A DNA stretch of 64,000 bases, from positions 6,851,146 through 6,915,145 of the forward strand of contig CM046847.1 of the NCBI GenBank assembly GCA_025618425.1. The letters run 5' to 3'. Shown piece by piece: positions 34,279-45,150 of this stretch. The position numbers and the translations under genes are program-made. The stretch comes from Heliocidaris tuberculata. Lineage: Eukaryota > Echinodermata > Echinoidea > Camarodonta > Echinometridae. The notes beneath the pieces are model-generated. The model saw only the letters and a program-made list of their open reading frames with translations. It was not told the DNA's origin and did not search any database. Each line of letters starts with the position of its first letter. Position 1 is the stretch's first letter.

Positions 34279-34554
34279 CTGCCAAAGAAAAACATAATTA
34301 ACGATATTTGATACTTTTAATAGTGCTCTACGCACAACTTTTCTAAGCGATATAGGCATAGTGCAAGACGGTGCAAAAGAATTAAGTTTTGGAGACGAGG
34401 CAATTCTCGTCAAGACAACTTTCGCATGTTTCGTGCGACGAAAAATAAAGAGACGATAATATACACTAGGCTCTCGTCAAATCATCATCTACAGCTGTGG
34501 GCTAGGAAATAGCACAGAAGAGTTTAGATCTTTAACGTTGAGTAAAGTTCATTA

Positions 34555-34715
34555 TCCCAGTGTTCCAGAGATAAACTATTAATGGAAATACATCTGAATA
34601 GTTCAACAGTTTGCTCATTTTGTGATTTTGTTGAAGTATGTAACATGAATGGTCTGAAACTCTATCATGAACTGTTTGAAACAATTCAGAACGGGGATGT
34701 TGATAAGGAATACAA
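34555..34715. other. Intergenic DNA between deaminase copy 2 and microsatellite
   Basis: Homology with the first unit ends near 34545 ('tttagatctttaacgttgag'). Nothing further recognised before the microsatellite. Confidence 0.4.
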
Positions 34716-34743
34716 TGTGTGTGTGTGTGTGTGTGTGTGTGTG

Positions 34744-34831
<88 letters not shown>

Positions 34832-34894
34832 CATGTATGTACATGTATGTATATATATATACACTGTATATATATATATATATATATATATACA

Positions 34895-34959
<65 letters not shown>

Positions 34960-35224
34960 GTATATATATACAGGTTTATAGAAAGAAATTCTTTCAGACA
35001 GGATATGTGGGAAAATTCATTTTATAAAACGCTACGTCTGGTCCAGATTCCCTTATTCTAGTGGTAAAAAATAAAGTTTTCAAGCAACAACAACAACAAC
35101 AAAAAAAGAATCACAAGTACCGACAAACTTTAATAATTACATGTGTTGTAGCGACAAAAGCGCCTGCAAAATGCGATATATATATATATATATATATACA
35201 GTGTATATATATATACATACATGT

Positions 35225-35303
<79 letters not shown>

Positions 35304-35366
35304 CATGTATGTACATGTATGTATATATATATACACTGTATATATATATATATATATATATATACA

Positions 35367-35425
<59 letters not shown>

Positions 35426-35640
35426 GTATATATATACAGGTTTATAGAAAGAAATTCTTTCAGACAGGATATGTGGGAAAATTCATTTTATAAAACGCTA
35501 CGTCTGGTCCAGATTCCCTTATTCTAGTGGTAAAAAATAAAGTTTTCAAGCAACAACAACAACAACAAAAAAAGAATCACAAGTACCGACAAACTTTAAT
35601 AATTACATGTGTTGTAGCGACAAAAGCGCCTGCAAAATGA
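34716..35640. repeat. TA/CA microsatellite with a 464-bp tandem duplication
   Basis: Begins with (GT)n, then (TA)n broken by 'acatgtatgtacatgtatg' and 'acactgta'. A unique 210-bp piece ('aggtttatagaaagaaattc' to 'gcgacaaaagcgcctgcaaaatg') occurs at about 34971-35174 and again, apparently unchanged, at 35437-35638. That shows a recent tandem duplication of about 464 bp covering microsatellite plus unique DNA, or an assembly artefact. All long frames here are YIYIYI artefacts. Confidence 0.85.
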
Positions 35641-35720
35641 AAGCGAATTGAGTGTCGGGGGTATCGATCCCCGTGTCCCGTGGCTGCACCAATTGCGCCT
35701 CTCTAGCAGATACCAGCTTA
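35530..35720 (-). mobile_element. Candidate tRNA-derived SINE
   Basis: On the minus strand, a tRNA-like head carries an A-box-like 'ggcgcaattggtgcagcc' and a B-box-like 'ggggatcgatacccc' (about 35650-35705). It is followed by a body and a (GTT)n tail (minus strand, about 35552-35570). A head with RNA polymerase III boxes plus a short simple-repeat tail is the SINE pattern. The tRNA of origin was not determined. The body is duplicated once at 35085-35174. Confidence 0.45.
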
Positions 35721-35985
35721 ATTTATTGTCCTTAACACGATCTCGTATTTCGTTTCAGCTCTTTTCAACGGATGTGCTATTAAAAATGAAACAGATGAGT
35801 ACCAGTGAATACTCGTATCGAGGTTAGGAAAATATACCAGAGGACTTATATGATGTTTTTTTCATCATTGATCTCGTCCTATAAACAAATCTGTATTGAG
35901 AGTATACACTTTAAAAACAATCTAGTCAGATATGAATAGAATCTAGTCAGATTTGACTAGAATAACTATTCCCACGGGCACCTGC
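35721..35985. other. Intergenic DNA
   Basis: Short direct words 'aatctagtcagat' at 35920-35952 and related 'ctagtcaaaac'/'cctagtcagaatgactag' at 37797-37880 flank the hAT-like insertion, so the host sequence was itself repetitive. No gene seen. Confidence 0.4.
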
Positions 35986-37783
35986 CAGGGGCAGGTGCCC
36001 GTGGCAAAGTGGGGGGGGGGGGGGGGGGGGGGAGGTGCAACAAAAAAAGTGCATTTTGGAGGAAAAAAGGCACCTACATAAAATATAATATAAAACGAAA
36101 ATTGGCAATTTCGTGACACTGGTATTACCCTACGGTCTAATATATTATCAAGCATCATCTTCTTCATTTTTATGGTGGTTCTGCTACAGCTTCCCCAATT
36201 AGCAGTTGTGTGTAATGGTCTTATGATTCATGTGCGAGCAAATATTTCCAAATTATTTACAGCGATTTAATGAAAATGATAGCAAATTCATTTGGGGGAA
36301 ATGTCGAATGATCTTTTAATTCGTACATTAACCTTGTCGTTTTCCTTTAGGATTACATCGATATCAACATTATTATGCGATGTATATAGGCCTACTATAA
36401 GAGCTAGCGAGCGAGCGTATCAAGCGAGTTTGGGGAAATTTTCAAAACCTATTGCCCTTACTTGGTGTAAATTATGGGCACATTCGAGCTAGCGGAATGA
36501 GAAATCCTTTGCTTTGGAGGATGGGGGGGGGGGGGTGGCCATTGTGCCCCTCTTGCCTCCAGCTCTGCTGCATGGCTTACATTGTAGTTATAGTAATATT
36601 GGTACATGTTACTATACATAAAGTCGGACTGATTATTTGAAGCTAGATATGGCTCTTTTTGTAAGAAACAATGGAAAAAATAAAAAGGGGTACTTATTAG
36701 AACAGGAAAGGGCGCTTATCAGAGGTGGAAAGGGGCACTTGTAAGAGGTGAAAATGAGCACTTATATTATGTATGAGAAGAGGAGTAGGGAACATATCAG
36801 ATAGTAAAAGGGGTACTTATTAGAAGTTAAAATGCACTTATCAAAGGAGAAAAAGAGAGAAAAAAAGGGGGCAATTATTAGATTTGAAAAGGGACACTTA
36901 TCAGAAGGGGAAACGGGCACTTATTAGAGAGATAGGATTATCAGATTTGAAAAGAGGCACTTATCAGAATGATAAAAATAGACACTAATCAGAAGGGGAA
37001 AGGGCACTCATTAAAAAGAAAAAGGAGCACTTTCAGTAGTAACAAGTGAATGAGTAAATTACGCAATGCGTAATAAATGTCCCCGCCGGAAGTGCAGATC
37101 TGTGGAAATTAACTAGCCTGAACCTTAAAACTTCAGTGAAAAACTTTAGTGAATAAAATAATAATGTTACTGCATGCAAAAGAAGAGAATACCAACAATG
37201 CATGTATACAACTGAAATATAAAACATGAAAACATTATGAACCTTCAGCCATTTTGAATAAATTTGCATAAATTTGCATGAATAATGAATTTCAAAATTC
37301 TGTGTAGAAGTTTGGAAGCCCCCACCCAGCCCTATCAGATAAAACAATCGGAATCAAAATCCGATGTGAAATAGAGGAGAAGTAGCATTTTTCGTCAATT
37401 TTGAATAAATTTGCATAAATTTGCATAATTAATGAATTTCAAAATTCTGTGTAGAAGTTTGGAAGCCCCCACCCAGCCCTATCAGATAGAACATTCAGAA
37501 TCAAAATCGGCCAAGAAATGACGGAGAAGTAGCATTTTCTAACATTTGAGCACACACGGACAGACGGACGGACGGACGGACGGACGGACGGACACACGCA
37601 CACACGCACACACGAACGGAGCCCGTTTCATAGTCCATAGTCCCCTCGCGAACTTCGTTCGGCGGGGACAAAAAGGGCAGCTATCAGAGAGAAAGGGGGT
37701 ATTTTCAGATGTAAAAAGGGCACTTTTGGGGTGCTTGAAAAAGTGGGGGCATTGTGCCCCTGCCCCCGGGTGCGCCGCCCCTG
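35986..37783. mobile_element. hAT-like element, family 1, 1.8 kb
   Basis: Starts CAGGGGCAGGTGCCCG and ends GGGTGCGCCGCCCCTG. It is flanked by perfect 8-bp copies of GCACCTGC (35978-35985 and 37784-37791). The interior at 36690-37035 is a degenerate array of about 30-bp units like 'aaaaggggcacttatcaga'; the end at 37680-37750 resumes it ('aaagggcacttttggggtgc'). A second repeat element is nested at 37043-37674. No transposase frame, so non-autonomous. Confidence 0.85.
37043..37674. repeat. Octamer-unit repeat element, 2-unit copy
   Basis: Near-identical to 53323-54250 at both ends ('acaagtgaatgagtaaattacg' and 'cgcgaacttcgttcggcg'). It has only two internal units of about 146 bp, each with 'aaatttgcataaatttgcat'. 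A (GGAC)n tract follows at about 37558-37592. Inner ends gtccccgccg and cggcggggac are inverted repeats. It lies within the hAT-like element at 35986. Confidence 0.85.
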
Positions 37784-37791
37784 GCACCTGC

Positions 37792-38204
37792 AATATTCTA
37801 GTCAAAACTACCAGCTTCAGGTTGAAGTGAACAGAATCCTCGTCAAAATGAACAGAATCCTAGTCAGAATGACTAGAATTTAATTAAGAAAAAAATGTGA
37901 CCAGGCGATGTGGTAAAAAAAAAAAAAAAAAAAAATTACTTGACATATTCTAGAGTGTACAATGAATCGTATTGTAAAGACGCGTCATTTTACCTGATGT
38001 AAGGACAGCGTCAGCAGAGCGTCAGCGACTGGCGCCCTCCTTGACGCACCATGTGACAATGATATCGTACAAAAAAGTGAATGCAAAGTGAACAATGCAA
38101 ACATTGCCTTCAATAACTGGCGCCTACACTTATTGCCTTCACGGGCTATGATCAGCGCGAGTAATAACACAATCCAGGGGCCGCGGAGCGTTTTTGAAAG
38201 TGAT
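37792..38204. other. Intergenic DNA with A run
   Basis: Holds words related to 'ctagtcagaatgactagaat', an A run (37916-37934) and a small GC-richer stretch with 'ggcgcc' near 38030 and 38122. No gene supported. Confidence 0.4.
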
Positions 38205-40335
38205 CTGATTTATTTATTTATTTATTTATCTATTTATTTATTTATTCATTTATTCACTTATTTATTTATATATATATATATTAATTTATTTATTTACTAT
38301 TTATTTGAACATATTTAATCAGGATGACAAGATTATAAAACATGAATATAAAAGAAAATTACAAAAAAGAGATATCAAACAATAATTAAGTTATTATGTA
38401 TAATGTGTGGGAAAATATCACAATGATAATTCCAAAATATTCTTGCACAAAACTTAGAATGTAAAAGATGTGGCATTAGATAATAAATTTAAAACAAATG
38501 GCGTCAATTGATTTAAGAATTAACATGTATTGGTATTATCATAATTAAAATAACGAAACTAAAGAAAACATAAACTGAAATAAGACCCAACCAATAAGGT
38601 GAATAGGTGTAGAATGAGATAATAATAATTTACTTAAGAAAATACATTAGTAATAAAGGCACACAATGAAAAATTTACTAACTTAGCAAGGAAATGATTA
38701 AATTGAAATAACAAAAACTATAAAAAAAAAAAAATAATAAAAAACAACAACAATAATTTAACGACTATGAAGATGGGTATATGAAATAATAGAGATAACT
38801 GCAACTAAAAGGTAGAATATGTTAATAATTCAGGGTGAAATGTGGAACGTGAAGACTTTTATGGAGACTTAAAAGTATGTTTGCTTATATACGTTTGAAC
38901 GACTGAAGAGATTGAAGACTTTGGAGAGATGTTGGCAGGGAATTCCATAATTTGATAGCAGCATATTTATAGGATTGCTTGAAACTTTCAATGTTAGGTT
39001 CAGGTAAAACAGCATTTAATGAATTAGCATTGCTTGTGTTGAGTCCGTGCCTATCAAAGTACATTTCAATTTCATTGCATAACCTTGAAGGAGCAAGACC
39101 ATAAACGCATTGATATGTCAAAATACTTTTAAAATAATTGCGTCTCATTTCAAACGGTTGCCAATTTAATTCTCTAAACAAATCTGTGCTGCTTACGGAG
39201 TAGTCAAATTGTTTGATCACGATACGAGCAGCACGTCTTTGTAATTTTGCAATAAGATTCCTGTTTTATCTGTTGCCCCAAACTGAACAAGCATAGTCTG
39301 TACAGGGCTGTATCGTTGTCTTGTACAGAGTATTCATGAGTTGCCTGTTCAGTACTGAGTTGAGCCGCCTAAGTGCATGCACTTTAAAGGATAATGACCT
39401 ACAAAGTTGCTTGACATGATTGTCTCATGAGAGATTACAATCGATTTCGACACCGAGATATTTTACACTGTTTACTTGTTGCAATTCATTTCCATTGAGA
39501 GTAATTTTAAGCTCTCCTCTACATTTGGATTTAAGCGTAGAAATAAGCATGATGTTTATTTTAGAAGCATTAATTTGGAGACGGTTATCACTGCACCAGT
39601 CATTGATGCTATTGATACATTTTCGTAGGTTTTCTTCTACAACTCCTAATGTTGATTCGGTGGTATATATTATGACATCATCGGCAAATATATTACATAT
39701 CCCATTTGAAACACTTTGAACAATGTCATTTATGAATATTGAAAATAAATCTGGGCCTAAAACCCCTCCTTGAGGAATTCCAATATGAAGATCAACTAGT
39801 TGAGATTGCTTACCATGACAATTTACAGACTGTCTTCTGTTGGTAAGATAACTTTCGAACCACTTGAGTTCGTTACCAAGTATACCATAGTGTCTTAATT
39901 TAAATTAAACAGTAATAAATCATGACTAATAGTATCAAAACATTTAGATATGTCAAGGAAACATGCCCCAACCATTTCATGATTATTTAAAGCATCATAC
40001 CAATCATCTACCACACGATGGAGGCAAGTTACAGTAGAGTGGTATTTCAAGAAGGCAGATTGATCCACTGTAATCAGTTCTTTAGAGATAAAATACTCAT
40101 GTAGATTTGATTGAATAATTTTTTCTATAATCTTTGCTATATGACATACGACCGATACTGGCCTATAATTTGAGCACAACTCTTTGGAACCTTTGCCCTT
40201 ATAGATGGGAGTAACACTTGACTATTTTCAATCACTAAAAACAATCCCGTTTAGTTGAGAATAATTAAAGACAGATGTCAATGATGTTGCACTCATTAAT
40301 GACAATTTTCGAGCCTTTTTACCGACATTTTTTTA
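38205..40335 (-). mobile_element. Degraded LINE with reverse-transcriptase domain
   Basis: Minus strand, several frames. RT block NYRPVSVVCHIAKIIEKII...FLDISKCFDTISHDLL (39895-40179), the catalytic box IFADDVIIYTT (about 39660-39690), and the C-terminal region MIKQFDYSVSSTDLFRELNWQPFEMRR...AAIKLWNSLPTSLQS (38885-39220). The FADD box stands for the usual YADD. The 3' end is a (TTTA)n-rich tract at 38207-38320 (an AAAT-type tail on the coding strand), typical of CR1/Jockey-like elements. 5'-truncated, with frameshifts; not functional. Nothing else is seen in 38320-38880. Confidence 0.8.
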
Positions 40336-40895
40336 AACGTGTCTACTAAAAAAAAAAAGTGGGGGTTTGCAGCCCCCAGCCCCCCCCCCCGGTTCCGCGG
40401 CCCATGCAATCGAAATGACGCCCCATGAACAACGGAAAATTTTTACCTAATCCAGACATAGTACAACTCAATTTTGTTTTAAGCAGTGAAATTCCATTCC
40501 GTGAGTTCTTGACGCATGTCTATTTTTTTCTCTTTCTCTCTTTCTCCCCCATCCACCCCCTCCCCCTTCTCTCTCTCACACTCTTTCTCTCTCTCTCTCT
40601 TTCCCTCTCACTCTCTAAATCATATGGCAAATTTATTGAGGCGGATTTTACCAAAATGCAGACGACAAAGGACATGAAGGATATGCTGTTAGTACCAGCA
40701 AGAAAAACGAAGTTTCGAAAATTCATTCCCTATTTACACGGAAGACATATACATCATCTATCAGTTACGATAATCAGAGACCCGCGTTTTAATATTGTCC
40801 TACACCTCAAAGACAACTGAAGAACATGAGCTACTTTGCTGATTGAATATTTTACACATACACACACACCACCCACACCCTCACACACACACGCA
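40336..40895. repeat. Low-complexity intergenic DNA
   Basis: An A run and C run at 40350-40390 and a pyrimidine-rich tract at 40520-40615, then ordinary AT-rich DNA. A 131-residue plus frame at 40425-40820 runs through the pyrimidine tract, resembles no family and is not called. Confidence 0.5.
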
Positions 40896-40904
40896 TACCT
40901 GTGC

Positions 40905-41165
40905 GCGCATAGTAACCGATGACATCTTTTACAACCTAGAATTTGACTGCATAACCGATGACCTGTGTGTGTAGAATTCAACCGCATAACCGATGACCCG
41001 TCTGAAATGTTTCTATACAACCGACGACTTGTTCGCGTAACACTAACTGATGACCTACCCCTATATGCAAAAGCATGTAATTTGGGTCTAACTGCGCAGG
41101 TCTGCAAACCGATGACGTCATCGGTTCGCTGTGTGTCATCGGTCCGAATGTAAAGTTCATGCCTA
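40905..41165. repeat. Cluster of ACCGATGAC words
   Basis: The word (a)ccgatgac, or a one-base variant, occurs about eight times, irregularly spaced (for example near 40914, 40952, 40988, 41020, 41048 and 41108). One instance is the perfect 20-bp palindrome 'aaccgatgacgtcatcggtt', containing TGACGTCA, the CRE-type ATF/CREB consensus. Irregular spacing argues against a plain satellite. Confidence 0.65.
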
Positions 41166-41183
41166 TGTCATCGCTTTAAATGG

Positions 41184-41189
<6 letters not shown>

Positions 41190-41267
<78 letters not shown>

Positions 41268-41345
41268 TCACACACAATGGAAATATCCACATGAGAGTCT
41301 ATCCGGGGTAGCCCCCCCCCCCCCCCCCCCCCCCGGGTAGACGAA
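41190..41345. repeat. CA/TA microsatellite and C run
   Basis: (CA)n, (TA)n, (CA)n at 41193-41275, then a C run at 41312-41334. Confidence 0.85.
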
Positions 41346-41542
41346 CCCCGGGTCGATTATAGAGAGTAGGAATTATTGTTATCTACCCTGGGTTGACTTT
41401 ATGGACACAAAGACAACTCTGGGTTGACAATAAACTAAAGTGTCTAGGATGATTGTGATATAGGCAGTTGGGATTCTTATCTACCCTGGGTGAACTAACT
41501 ACTACTCTGGGTTGACAATAAATTAAAACATCTGGGACACCA
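41335..41542. repeat. Degenerate tandem repeat 'ctaccctgggttgac'
   Basis: The words 'taccctgggt' and 'ctctgggttgacaataaa' recur at about 41340-41350, 41380-41395, 41425-41440, 41480-41490 and 41505-41520, giving a unit of roughly 110 bp. The pattern resumes at 42540 ('ttatctaccc') after the inserted element. Confidence 0.6.
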
Positions 41543-42522
41543 GGGGGTCGTTTCATCAAACCGTCATAACGACAAGATCAGCGACATCTCGACGCTGTCG
41601 CTCAACTTGTCCGCTAACTGTTTCACAAGTGACTTGTCGGTACTCCAAACCTGTCATATCTTTTTAGAACGCACAAGCCAGCTTTTAGTTAGTCTATGGG
41701 CTGCGAAAAAATGAAAAATGTAAGTTAAGAGAAAATTATTTCCTGATCTCCAAGCACATTTCTTTATCATTCTTTTTATCAAATAGTTTTACTTATGTTT
41801 TTATTATAATATTTTACAGATGGACAATATGTTCTTATGACTTCTTGACCCTCCAACAAGTAAATGAAATTAATATTTAAAATACCCACATCGGTCTACC
41901 ATAGAAAAGGCGTCTAAAACGGAACAGTCTGTATATACAGACCAATTTAAACGACAATTTATCAGGTATGTATTTTTCCTATATTTTTCCCTTTTCACGC
42001 AATCCTTTGATATAATTGATATCAAATCTATTTTTTTATAACTGAATATGAAAAATTGGGTAATAAAATATCTGAATTCAATCATTTTCTCTAAAGTTTA
42101 CACGATTTGGGTCTTCTTTCCATAATTAGTGAATTACGGTATCCTCTTATTTATAAATCTAGATTCGTACATCTCAAAAGCATCCTCGAGTTTTCTCAAT
42201 TTTATAAATTCTAAGATGCCATAAGTAACACATCTTTTCATGAAAACGGGATGTTTGTATCATCAGTATTAATTTTCGCTGCCATTTTTGACATTTTGGA
42301 ACAGTTTGGGGAAAACGGAGCCTCTAAGTCTGTTTGGGTAATTGACAATAAATCCAATGGACTGTGATATAGACTATGTTTTTTAGCCGATGAGTATCGA
42401 TATCATTGAGTTGTCGTTTATTATGTCTTCGTGAAACAGTTTGTCTAGTCCATGACATATTTCCGTAGATCGCCGACAAAGTTATGACTGTCATGGAGTT
42501 GATTTGATGAAACGACCCCTGT
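41541..42522. mobile_element. TIR element with GGGGTCGTTTCATCAAA ends
   Basis: Left end caggGGGTCGTTTCATCAAA and right end TTTGATGAAACGACCCC are inverted repeats about 970 bp apart, inserted in the tandem repeat described above. The subterminal halves share weaker inverted similarity ('cgacaagttgagcg'-like words). No transposase frame. The 'gtttcat.aaa' core is shared with the MITEs at 11381 and 16560. Confidence 0.75.
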
Positions 42523-43225
42523 GATATAAATAGTTGAAAGTGTTATCTACCCGGCCTTCTTCAGGTTCTGAAGAGTTATTACTAACATAATACATATATA
42601 CACACACACACACACATATAATTGTGTGCTTTTTTATATTCTGGATAACAAAATATTTGCTTGTTGATATCAACATAATATCCTCATGGCAACACATAAC
42701 TCAATGAAATATTGTACAGAAAATTTAATGTAAAACATAGTAAGTTTCGATGGGGTGATTAATGTATGTGTGATATATGGGTTGACTTTGTGTAAACATC
42801 CCTGTCTCATGTTTCCTCTATCCTCACGCTTGTATATACAGACCCAGAAAAACAAAACCCTAAAACAAAGAGTTATTTTTATAAAGCTGTTTTCATTGTG
42901 ACTACGATTATCTATTATGATATTGCAGAAGTAATATGCTTTCAAATGATACCTTGACTGCACATAATCACACGATAAAAGTCTTGCGTATCAACCTGTA
43001 AAGCTTTCATTTAATTTACGGCATGATTGCATGTGATACGATATGGACGTTTTCAAAGTTTTAAAATCTCGCACAAATGAATTTTTATATGCCATTTTTA
43101 AAACAGTCTAGCTCGGTGAAGCAATGCATGGAATAATGCTATCAACAGCAAGGTAGCATTTGTAAGCATATTTAAAGACAATAGAATATTACTTTCATAG
43201 AGCACATAATTATTGTGGTCACAAT

Positions 43226-43492
43226 CAGGGGCGGCGCTACAGGGGGGCAGGGGGGCGGCCGCCCCCTATCATTTTTCAAGCGAGCAAAAAAAAAAAAAAA
43301 AAAAGAGGAAGAATTAAGGGGGAAAAAAGGAAAAAGAGAAGGGGAAATGGAGAAGAGAAGGCTAGGCCATGCAATTATGACATAACTGTTATAGTCCCAT
43401 TTGTTATTTCAAGACCCTCGACGTGCGACGTTGCTATACGCGTCATTTTGCCCCCCCCCCCCCCCTATTTAAATACCCTGGCGCCGCCCCTG
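43226..43492. mobile_element. hAT-like MITE with perfect 8-bp target duplication
   Basis: 267 bp, starts CAGGGGCGGCGCTAC and ends CTGGCGCCGCCCCTG. It is flanked by GTCACAAT on both sides (43218-43225 and 43493-43500). Interior is an A run, purine-rich DNA and a C run; no coding. Confidence 0.9.
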
Positions 43493-43687
43493 GTCACAAT
43501 AATCCTTTGATCTAGGGTTTCCTTGTATGGTTATGAGGACATTCGCATTGTTTAGTCATCCCAGTGTCCCCGTAACCGGGTTGTTTTCAACTGAATAAAT
43601 AAATCGCATTGTTATACGTCCCCATAACCACAGTTTTGTATCTTTATATTTATAAATAAATAAATAAATAAATATATAAATATATAA

Positions 43688-43760
<73 letters not shown>

Positions 43761-43927
43761 CATATAGGTTGGACACACTTTTTCACAGTCATATGATAAA
43801 ATGATATTGTTCAATGATAATGGTGTTTGATAACATTAAGAAAGAATAACGGAGAAAAAAAAAAGGAAAACAAGAAGGCAAGTGAAAAAATTAGTGGAGA
43901 ATACCCAGAAGAAACAAATGATCGGTT

Positions 43928-43981
<54 letters not shown>

Positions 43982-44579
43982 GGCCTATTATAAATGCAAT
44001 CTTTAAATGACGAATAGATCTAGACATTAGTTCCATTTGAAAGAATATCACATTCGTTATACATACCCATTTGAAGTGTGGATTTTAAATGGCCCCGATA
44101 GAATTCCTATAGGGTCTACAAACGTCAAATTAGTTTCCCCTATCCACTGATTTATGATAAACGTGAACTACTATTACGCTGTGCTATCTCTTTAATACAG
44201 TAGCAGTAAATAGTCGAACCATCAACGAGTTTAAATGAGACACTATTGCATTCCGTTGTAACACATGTAGTATAATGTCATATTGATTGGCCGACACGAT
44301 TGGGAATTCCCAACTCTAATCAATTCCTCAGTCATGACCAGCTGCTCTAAGCCTTAGATAAAATGTTGAAGTTATTACTAATACTCACATCCTATTGTGA
44401 AATACAAAAAAAGTTGCCGAAGACCGCCCGTGGTTACAATGTGTGGCCCTATATTTGTGTTGCCATCTATGGTTGCCATGCATATGTGACAGTGGGGATT
44501 CCCCACTGATATAACACTGCAGGCCCTTTCGATAGCTCAGATTATAATATGCCGACGTGAGTCTCATTATTCCACATGT

Positions 44580-45150
44580 TCATTAATAATAATTTACAAC
44601 AACAAAAATAGCTATAAAAATAATACAGAAGTATTTCTTGTGATTTTTAATAAATTTGCATAAAGTAGCTTCAGAATGAGAATAGCAAAATTCTATGTAC
44701 ACGTTTCAAAGTCCCTACCTAGCCCTATCAGGTAAAATAAACAAAATCACACTCCGTCAAGAAACAAGTAAGTACTTTGGCGATTTCGACACACACTCGC
44801 ACACAAACATACAGAACCAATTTCATAGTCCCCTACGGAACTTAGTTCAGTAGTATTATTTTTAATAAATTTGCATAAAGTAGCGAAATGAGAATAGCAC
44901 ACACACATACAGAACCAATTTCATAGTCCCCTACGGAACTTAGTTCAGTAGTATTATTTTTAATAAATTTGCATAAAGTAGCGAAATGAGAATAGCACAA
45001 TTCTGTGTACACTTTTCAAAGCCCCCACTAGCCCTAACAGGTAAACAAACAAAATCACAAGAAGTCAAGAAATAAGTGATTTTACACACATTCTCAGACA
45101 AACATACAGAACTTGTTTCACAGTCCCCTACGGAAATTAGTTCGGTAGGA
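44580..45150. repeat. Divergent octamer-family repeat, locally duplicated
   Basis: Words 'aataaatttgcataaagtagc' and 'tttcatagtcccctacggaa' occur two to three times, with a direct repeat of about 110 bp (44810-44880 and 44900-44990). Related to the elements at 37043 and 53323 through the shared ends 'tcatagtcccct.c..aactt.gttc'. Confidence 0.55.

Noticed and set aside
34532..35527. Many overlapping long open frames on both strands (YIYIYI and CVCVCV proteins).
   Set aside because: They are translations of TA and CA microsatellites, open in every frame on both strands.
39420..39719. 99-residue plus frame opposite the LINE reverse transcriptase.
   Set aside because: Complement of the RT catalytic region (FADD box on minus strand).
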